Position numbers and translations under genes: made by a program. DNA of 64,000 bases from Zygnema cylindricum (lineage: Eukaryota; Streptophyta; Zygnematophyceae; Zygnematales; Zygnemataceae), in the NCBI GenBank assembly GCA_037447655.1, contig JBBHKE010002352.1:177569-241568 (forward strand), given 5' to 3'. The notes below the pieces were generated by a model, which saw only the letters and a list, made by a program, of their open reading frames with translations, did not search any database and had not been told where the DNA came from. Positions 56,976-64,000 of this stretch are shown one piece after another. The number at the start of each line of letters is the position of its first letter. Position 1 is the stretch's first letter.

Positions 56976-58620
56976 GGTTTTGGGGAGAGAAGAGGAGAGG
57001 TTGATTTTTCTGCTTTTCGAGGCACAATTTGATTCTGGGGTTCGGGTTCGGTCGGTCTTATAGACAGAATTAGGGTTTTGGGGAGAGTAGATGAGAGGCT
57101 ATATTGGTTTTTTAGGGTTTAAGCAGCCCTAATGTGAGAATACATTGCTATTTTGTCTGGGCCAGAGAAGTGTGGTAGTGTCTAGTTCAGTCATGGAGTC
57201 CATACTAAATCGAATTTTATGGATGGTTAGCGTATTCGCAGGATGATATTTTTTTTTGGAATGGTGAGTTTTTCCCTGTTTAATTGTTGTTTTAGATATG
57301 GATTTGATTAATTTGAGAGAAAAAAAACTCATGGATGGAGTATGGTGTCGAGATAGATAAGATAGGATCTGACTGATGTTGTACTTCATGAAATTGTACT
57401 AGATTTTGGAGATTCTGGAGATTTTTTGCGGATAATTTCCGTACCGGATGAGAGTAAAATAGGGAAGACTTCCCCAGTAAAAAATCAATTTTAATCTGTA
57501 AAATATCAGTAATTTGTAGGAAAGCGAAAATGCAAAGGGCTTTTCATCTATGTAAACAAACTTGATTGCTTTGCTCAAAATCATATTTATTACTAGTAAC
57601 TGAATATTTTTAGACATAATTGGGTTATTGATGGTTTACTTTGTGTCTCTGAATGACTGAATGTTCGAAAATTATTTACGCAAGGTGGATGTTGTCCTGA
57701 GAAAACGTAGTAGTGGGCATGTGGTGAAAATCGAGCTCTTTAGTATGTATTACCAATATATATTGAACCCACTGAAAAAACATGAGATCTCTCAGATTGG
57801 AAGAAGGGATAAGAGGTAAGGGGAAGGGATGGGAAGGCAGAGGAAGGGAGGGAAAGGGCATTTTGTACCTTTCACAGATCTACAGGGATATGAATGTATA
57901 AAAACGGTCCTGGGTCTAGGAATGTAATGTAAGAATCTTATCTGGGAATCCTTAATCATAAGCTCTCAAGATACAGATGGCACGAGCATGTGCTTCATAT
58001 CTGCTATGGCTTTTTGTGTAACTCTTAATTTAATGAAAAAAAATGGCATGTTTGTCAATCAGTCGATTCCAAGAAAAGGACAATGCTAGCACAATAACTC
58101 AATCAAACAAACAACAAAAAAGCCAAGAACTCTATGAAAACCTAAGATGAAAAAGCTCAAGCTAAAGATGTGAGTAAAAATGAGTGAAAAACCAAAAATA
58201 AAATAGGAGGAGAAATAAAAATGGAACCCATAACATAACAGAGATCATTAGGAGGTGTGAAACATGAAGATGATCCTTCACTGCAATAAGAAAGAAATAA
58301 AAAAAAAAAAATCGAAAAAATTCCATAGAGGGGGAAGTTCTACTCCATAGAGAGAGACATTCTCCAACATTAGAGAATCAGATGGAGATAGCGAAAAAAA
58401 CAAAAAAAAGAGACCACTGATTGAAAGAGAAGTCTTAAGAGAATCAGAACCAGGACAGGATATAGAGCTCTCAAACATTAATCCCATTGGTCCTTGGAAA
58501 TTCGTCAGAAAAAAAAAGGACCCACTCCAAAAAAGACTTAAATGAGAAACACCAAAAAAATAAGGCACTTGGAAACCAATCATATTAGACCGTAGCCCAG
58601 AAAAAAAACAAACCGTTCCA
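56976..58620. other. TOC159 3' flank and spacer
   Basis: TTAGGGTTTTGGGGAGAG is repeated at 56969 and 57069 in the probable 3' UTR. After about 57.5 kb the sequence is AT-rich, with short frames only. Confidence 0.4.
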
Positions 58621-58669
58621 CTGCAAACCCTAAATAGGTTCCCGGACCAAAGCCAGAGCCGAAATTCGA

Positions 58670-58760
58670 ACTTAATTCGACCTTAAATGAACTTAATACG
58701 AACCTAATGTGAACCTAATCCGAATCTGATCCTAGCCTAATCCGAACCTAATCTGAACCA
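58670..58760. repeat. Short tandem repeat, about 11-bp unit CGAACCTAATC
   Basis: Variants of GAACCTAATCC, GAACTTAATAC and GAATCTGATCC follow one another about eight times. Confidence 0.7.
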
Positions 58761-60961
58761 CGGCAAAGACAGTCAAATTTGTACCTCCAAATGACAACCT
58801 ATCCTTAAAAAATTCTTCGTGTAATGAGGATCCCGTCGAGCGGGAAAAATACGAAAAAAATGTAAAAGTGTATTGTACGCAATAAAATAGCAGTCCTAGC
58901 GACTCTCACGCGAGACCACCACGGCTTATGTAAATTGCTGTACTTTTGTTCCATAAAAAGGAAAAGTACGAAAGTACAAGCTACCGCATAAATGGTTCAT
59001 GTGAGACAAGATTGACTTGTGACAAAAGACAAAAAAATCGATTTGTTTAAAGCTTTGGGAATAAATATCTCGACCTTTTGTCCAATTGTCACACTATATA
59101 TGTCACTATATTAGGAACAACAAAAATTTACGGGAAAAGTCACAGAATAGTTAAGGAATTATCATTTCACAACAAAAAAGAACAAAAAAGAGAAGTACAT
59201 TGTAGTTTTAACACTTTAACATGATTAAAAGTTATAGATCAACATTTATACTACGAGAGAAAATAGAATAAGACATCGTGTTTTTCTATCCTCTCTCTTT
59301 TTTTTTAGAAATAAATTCAATAGATAAAAAAACATGACTTCGTGTAATCCATGCATAGAGGGGAAAAAATGCGAACAAATATTAGTATGGATAAAGAGTC
59401 TTTACATAGAAAGAAAAAAATAAACCAAACAAGTAAAAGACAAAACAACCATAATATATGGAATCAACGGAATGGTGACATAGGAATCTCCGTAATTTCC
59501 TTGAAAAGAAGGAAAAGAAAAAACATCATCGTTCACAAAGAAAAAAAGTAAAAAAAAGGGAAAAAATAAAACTTTCGAGCTATATACGCGACAACTCTCT
59601 AACAAAGAAAAAAAGCCCTAAAGAATAAACACAAACGATAAAAAAAAAAAAGGGATCCGGAGACCCGAAAAAAAAAGGGGAAAGAAAACGAAGAATAAAC
59701 GAGGGAAAAGCATTAAAAAAAAAAAAATCACACTAAACTTTTTTTTTCTCCTATCCAGTCCTACAAAATTGGCCTAACCCTATTGCTGACGTCAGCACTA
59801 CCACCCATCTGAGCATGAGATTTGGACCACCTGTACAAAAAAAAATAAAAAAATAACAATGTGGCAGTATTCTTTTTTTCAAAGAGAATAACAAGTCTCT
59901 CTCCCTTTCTCTGTCTCCCTCTCTCTCTCTCTCCCCCCCCCCTCTCTCACACACATCCAACATTGACAAAAACCCACCGTACACTAACAAACTATTGTGA
60001 CGTTACTTAACGTGACGTGACGTGATGTGACAAGTCTGTCGCTCCGCCTTTTATTTCATTCGAGCCAAAAAAAAAAAAAGGAACTCCCCAAACTTTTAGG
60101 TTTTTTAAATGCTCTCCTTCTGCCACCTGGAAACACCCAAAAACGCCACGTGGCAGCTTGTGAGCAAGAGAATCTTTGTTTTAAAGAGAGGAGGGAGGCG
60201 ACGATGACAGTAAAAAACCCTAGAAAAAGAAAAAAAAACCTCAAAGACAATACAAAGAAACAAAAAAGCTGACGTCAGCCTATTGTCACGTGTCACACAG
60301 CAACTTCCAACTCACCTAATTCCATGAGGTGAGGGCCATGTGGCACTATCTCCTTCGAAAAGATCGGAAACAAAAACGTCCGTTCAAGTCCAAGTTCTCC
60401 ATCTCCCTCTCCATCTTCCTCCTCTTCATCTCTCCTTCACACTCTTTCACTCTCTTTCGCGCAATTTCCGGGTTCTCCATCCGTCTCTCTCTCTCCATAT
60501 CTTTCACTTTCTCTCACCCACTCTCTCGCTCTCTCTCTTTCTCTCTTTGCGTCTCCGTCTCTCCCTCTCTCTCCCCCTCTTTCTCCATCTCCCTGAGTTT
60601 CAGAGATTTAAAGGGACATCTTCCTAGTGGCCAGACAGATCTCCACGCGTGTGAATCTTCACCTGCCCTCTCCAATCTCACATCTCCTAAAAAAAACACC
60701 AATACAAAACAAAAATAAAACCGAAAACCAAACCTAAAAACTCCTGTCTTCCTCTCTCCTCCTCCTCCTTCTTCATCACTTTCCTCCTATTTCACTCCTA
60801 TTTCTCCTCTCCCCTCCCACTACACTCCTCTCCAACCTTACCTTCCTCACACCGTCCTTCTCTTCTCCTACTTCCTCCCTCGCTCCCCTCCTTCCCTTCC
60901 CCTTCGCTCTCTTTCTACCTCTCCCTCTCTCCTCTCCTCTCCTCTCCCTCGCTCCCCCCTC
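58761..60961. other. Spacer with A-rich, C/T-rich and short-repeat tracts
   Basis: Poly-A runs (59480-59730), (CT)n runs (59890-59950, 60390-60610, 60740-60960) and several ACGTG boxes (60147 CCACGTGGCA, 60288 TCACGTGTCA). No gene supported; long frames arise from the CT tracts. Confidence 0.45.
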
Positions 60962-62353
60962 TCACACCCCCAGACACCTCCTCCACGTCGCCTCCGTCCT
61001 CCCGTGCCTCCCTCCTGGCAATGATGACGTCAGCAACTGCTGCAACAGCATGGGCGCAGACTGTGCCACGTCAGCAGCTTGCCACGTGGCGGCAGCTGCT
61101 GGCGTCAGCAATTGGGCCCCCATATCTCCGTAGGGAGGGAGAGGGACCTCCAAAAGGGCTCCGTCGGGGGGCACCGATCCACAGTAAATATCATTTCCCG
61201 AAAACCCATTTCCGGAAACAACATTTCCCAAAAGCCCATTTCCGAAAAACATGTTTCCGAAAATCCCATTTTCCGATACCCCATTTCCGAAAACCCCAAT
61301 TCCGCAAATTCCGGATTCGGAAACCCCATTTTGGCAAACCCCATTTTCCGAAACACCACTTTCCATACTTTGGATTAAATACGGGAGCTCCTCGCCCTCT
61401 CCCTCTCCCTCTCCTGCCACGTGTCCTCCTCCCATTTGCCCTCCTGTCACGTGTCCCCCTGCCACGTGTCCTCCTGTGGTGGGTTCCCATAATCCCAGGG
61501 GAGACACCTCATTGGTCGAATCCTCCCCTCGAATGATTTCCGCCAAAAAGGAGTCCCAGAGAGAAGAAGAGGAAGCTTCCTCCGAAAAGTGGGAAATTTC
61601 CTGTTCGCAGGACCAGTTGGCGTTTTGCTCCCCCTGTGCCATCCATTGACACGTGGCAGGTCCCAGAATACAATCCAAATCTGACGTGGCAGAAGTACAA
61701 CCCAATCTTCCCACGTGGATTTCCGTACACTGGGTTATCTCCCTTCCATCTCCTCCTCCTCCTCCCCCTCCACCTCCCTCTCCTCCCCCTCCCTCTCCCT
61801 CTCCCTTTCCTCCCCTCCCTCTCCCTATCTCTCCCTCTCCCTCTCTCACACGTGTCAAACAACTCTGATCCAAAGAGGGCAAAATGTCGGTGTCCGGCTT
61901 TCCAAATGCGGGTGGAAACTTGTCGGTGGACATGGGAATCTGGAAATCCGTACATTTTGGATTATTCGCCTGGGAAGAAGAATTTTCGAGTACCCCCGGA
62001 CTCGCCATTCCCTCCCCCCTCTTGCTTCCCAATGTACTTCCCGTACTCGTCGTACGGTACGGATGTACGGATTCCGGAGCGTCGGTGGTGATCCCGGAAG
62101 ACGCGGCGCTCGGCGAATTCGCACCGAAAAAAACGTCCGTTTTTCTCTGTTTGGTCGGCGGCGAATCCGTTTCCGAATTTTCCCTCAACGACGAATACTC
62201 CGCGATTTCCTTATTCGTTTCGCGTACGGTCGAAACAAAATTCGTCCCCGCCGCCGTTTCCGACAAAAAGCTGTCGCTACTCCCATTCCCATTATCATTA
62301 CTCTGTCGTTTCTGCGGCAAAAGCTGCGCCTGTTGACTGCTCCGCGAGACAGA

Positions 62354-62384
<31 letters not shown>

Positions 62385-62587
62385 ACCGACGGAAAATTTC
62401 TCTTCACCTGCTGCCCCTGCCAGCGCCAAGCTAACTTAGCGATAATGTGCCTTTTCCTACGCGCTGCGCGCCCGCCCGTGTTTTGCGGCTTGTTGAGCGT
62501 TGAAAGAAGAGGTGTTTGGAGGCTGGGGGGGGGGGGGGGGTGGTCGTCCTCGGGGGGTGGTTGTGCGGCTCGGCCTGGGCGATGCAT
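60962..62587 (-). CDS. Long Ser/Gly/Asn-rich open frame, possible C-terminal exon of the WRKY-like gene
   Basis: An uninterrupted minus-strand frame of 541 codons from an internal ATG, open further upstream to a TGA near 62675. It has proline runs, a glycine run, a basic patch (RRKRHIIAKLAWRWQGQQVKR), the mixed-composition stretch VRETNKEIAEYSSLRENSETDSPPTKQRKTD, and GNGVSEN repeats from a 15-bp tandem repeat. No known domain. It follows the WRKY-like exon on the same strand, but no splice choice I tried joins the two in a convincing way. A run of 18 G (plus strand, 62523-62540) lies at its 5' side, where an assembly length error could shift the frame. It could equally be GC-rich non-coding sequence. 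Confidence 0.3.
61190..61372. repeat. 15-bp tandem repeat (CCGAAAACCCCATTT variants)
   Basis: Twelve or so degenerate copies. A unit of 15 bp preserves all frames, so both strands stay open. On the minus strand it encodes FGNGVSE-like pentads. Confidence 0.8.
62523..62540. repeat. G homopolymer (about 18)
   Basis: Lies within the long minus-strand frame. Length is prone to sequencing error and to polymorphism. Confidence 0.85.
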
Positions 62588-62817
62588 AGCTCGGAGGGGT
62601 CGTTGGGGCGATTGCGTGGTCTCGTCGATCGTGTGCCATTCCGGCCAAGATCGGTGATCAAAGTCAAAAAACGGATCGTCACCCTCGTCAAATCGTCAGT
62701 TCCGGATCTGACCTCGGAGGAGAAAAGATCAGAAAAAAGAGAGATAGAGGGAAAGAGAGAGAGAGAGATAGAGGGAGAGAGAGAGAGGAGCGTGGAGAGA
62801 AAGGAGAGAGGCTTTAC

Positions 62818-63008
62818 CTCCGGTTTTGGGTCCCCCGGATATGTTTCTGTCCGTACTTGAGCCACGAGAATCCGTCGTCCGGCACCTCGAGATTCCCGCC
62901 CAGCTGTACCGTACGGCCCTTCTTCAGGAAGCTGTCCGTACAGCTGTCCGACTCTCTCTCTGCCGACGAATCTCCCCCTTCCTGACGAAGCCACGTGGGA
63001 ACGTCCAT
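62818..63008 (-). CDS. Exon with WRKY-like core WLKYGQK; rest of the domain not found
   Basis: From ATG 63008 the frame reads MDVPTWLRQEGG and reaches VPDDGFSWLKYGQKHIRGTQNR, then a donor (CGGAG|GTAAAG). The D-G-x-x-W-x-K-Y-G-Q-K-x-I-x-G block (residues 45-59) matches the start of WRKY DNA-binding domains, with L for R in WRKY. Interruption of an arginine codon right after it is the classical R-type WRKY intron position. The second half (SYYRC..C..H-x-H) should follow. There is no Cys codon in any frame of the next 180 bp, and no clear exon was found. It may therefore be a far exon, a decayed gene or a mis-call. Confidence 0.5.
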
Positions 63009-64000
63009 CTTTTTCCTCTCTCTTCCCCTCTCTCTCCTTCTCTCTCTTTCCCTCTCTCTCTCCCTCCCTCTCTCGCTCTCGCTCTCTCTCTCTCTCTCGC
63101 TCTCTCTCGCACTTTTTCTCTCCCTATCTATCTCCCTTTACGTCGCTTTCCCTTTTTTTTCTCTTCTGGGCGTGTTTGGAAGGGAAGTAGTGCAGAGGGG
63201 GGGTAGAGGGATAGAAGGAGAGAGAGAGAGAGAGAGCTGTAGTGAGTGTACGACTTCACGTGACTCCCACTCGTGCGGTGCCGGTTTTGTGTACTTGTTT
63301 CTGACGTCTCCCTTTTTTTTCTTTTTTTCTTTCTCGTTTTTTTAGGTTTAACATGGTTACAAAATTGTTACACGTGTCGTTTTGCGCGCACTATAGGGAA
63401 TAAAACGACAAAAATGCCAGCTGCGCGCCGCTACAGCTTTCAAAAAATGTCACAGTCGGCGAAGGGCGATTTTGTCGTTTACTGTGGCGCCGACCACCGG
63501 GAAGCGCGTGCTATGTCGTACGAAAGTTCGGCCCGAAATCTGGTACCAAGGGAGACGACAAAATGATGATGACGTGGAGGTAAGACTAAATTCGGCGGTG
63601 GCTTAGATCACGGGTTATCCTGCCACGTGTTATGAGAGAGAAACAGTATCTCTACGTCAACGCGATTCAATTGAAGATGACGACAAATGTAATGATTGCA
63701 GTTTTTAATTGAGAATGCCGACATTCTCGGAATATGTCGGCTAGGAGAGAAAAAAAGGGCGATAACGACAAGATATGACGAGCAAGTTTCAACTTGTTTC
63801 GATTTTCAGCAAACAAACCGTGGAAATTAGTGCGTATATGTACGGAATTACGGAAAGCAGTAGCCGCCGACCACTGTACGGATGGAGAGTTCCTTCATCC
63901 ACGGGCACTTTGGCATGTGTGGAGGATTCGCGTGACGACAAAATTGCCTGCCGCCTCAGAGTCGTACATGTACATGTTCTATGTCCGAAAGCGTATCCGT
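63009..64000. promoter_or_regulatory. 5' flank of the WRKY-like gene
   Basis: CT tract (63015-63120) and GA run (63215-63235), then unique sequence. ACACGTGTCGT (63373), TGCCACGTGTTA (63620) and ACGTG near 63256 occur. A motif ACGACAAA recurs at about 63403, 63468 (inverted), 63555, 63679 and 63935. No gene supported. Confidence 0.4.

Noticed and set aside
58278-58583. 101-residue minus-strand hydrophobic frame
   Set aside because: Arises from A-rich plus-strand sequence; no family resemblance.

Overview
The window reads as nuclear DNA of a streptophyte, either a seedless land plant or a charophyte-grade alga. Every recognisable host gene is a plant-type nuclear gene with many short GT-AG introns. 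Three of them encode plastid proteins made in the cytosol. The syntaxin is clearly SYP1-like but diverged from flowering-plant forms, so I do not name a species. There is one assembly gap of 10 N.

Host genes, left to right: (1) the 5' half of a SYP1-family syntaxin (Qa-SNARE) on the minus strand, running off the left edge; (2) a complete 11-exon plastid malonyl-CoA:ACP transacylase (MCAT/FabD), 27.9-35.3 kb, plus strand; (3) a two-exon RBL14-type rhomboid protease with a RanBP2 zinc finger, 43.8-45.6 kb; (4) a four-exon plastid-targeted small protein of unknown function, 47.9-49.9 kb, minus strand; (5) a complete five-exon TOC159-family preprotein receptor GTPase, 50.7-57.0 kb, divergent from gene 4; (6) at 61-63 kb on the minus strand, an exon with a WRKY-like core (WLKYGQK) and a long serine/glycine-rich open frame whose link to it is unsettled. 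MCAT supplies malonyl-ACP to plastid fatty-acid synthesis and TOC159 imports preproteins into the same organelle. Their proximity is probably incidental, since they are separated by repeats and other genes.

The rest is mostly transposable elements. From 8 to 22.5 kb there are five LTR copies of one Ty1/copia-type, apparently gag-only family: one solo LTR with a perfect 5-bp target duplication, one truncated LTR, and three LTRs attached to decayed gag regions. The primer-binding site matches the anticodon half of initiator tRNA-Met. The LTRs carry a GTAC dyad, a run of short hairpins and an antisense tRNA-like block. From 3.8 to 6.8 kb and 36.5 to 43.2 kb there are stacks of DNA transposons: a Harbinger-like family (TTA/TAA duplications), a TA-duplicating MITE family and hAT elements. 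One hAT has an exact 8-bp duplication and a transposase frame broken by three TAG codons. A 1-kb foldback lies at 26-27 kb, and a G-rich inverted-repeat element at 22.7-23.7 kb.

The most unusual host-gene signal is in the introns. In MCAT and TOC159, and less clearly in the gene at 48-50 kb, short tandem duplications begin or end exactly at authentic splice sites, so decoy 5' or 3' splice sites are repeated beside the real ones.
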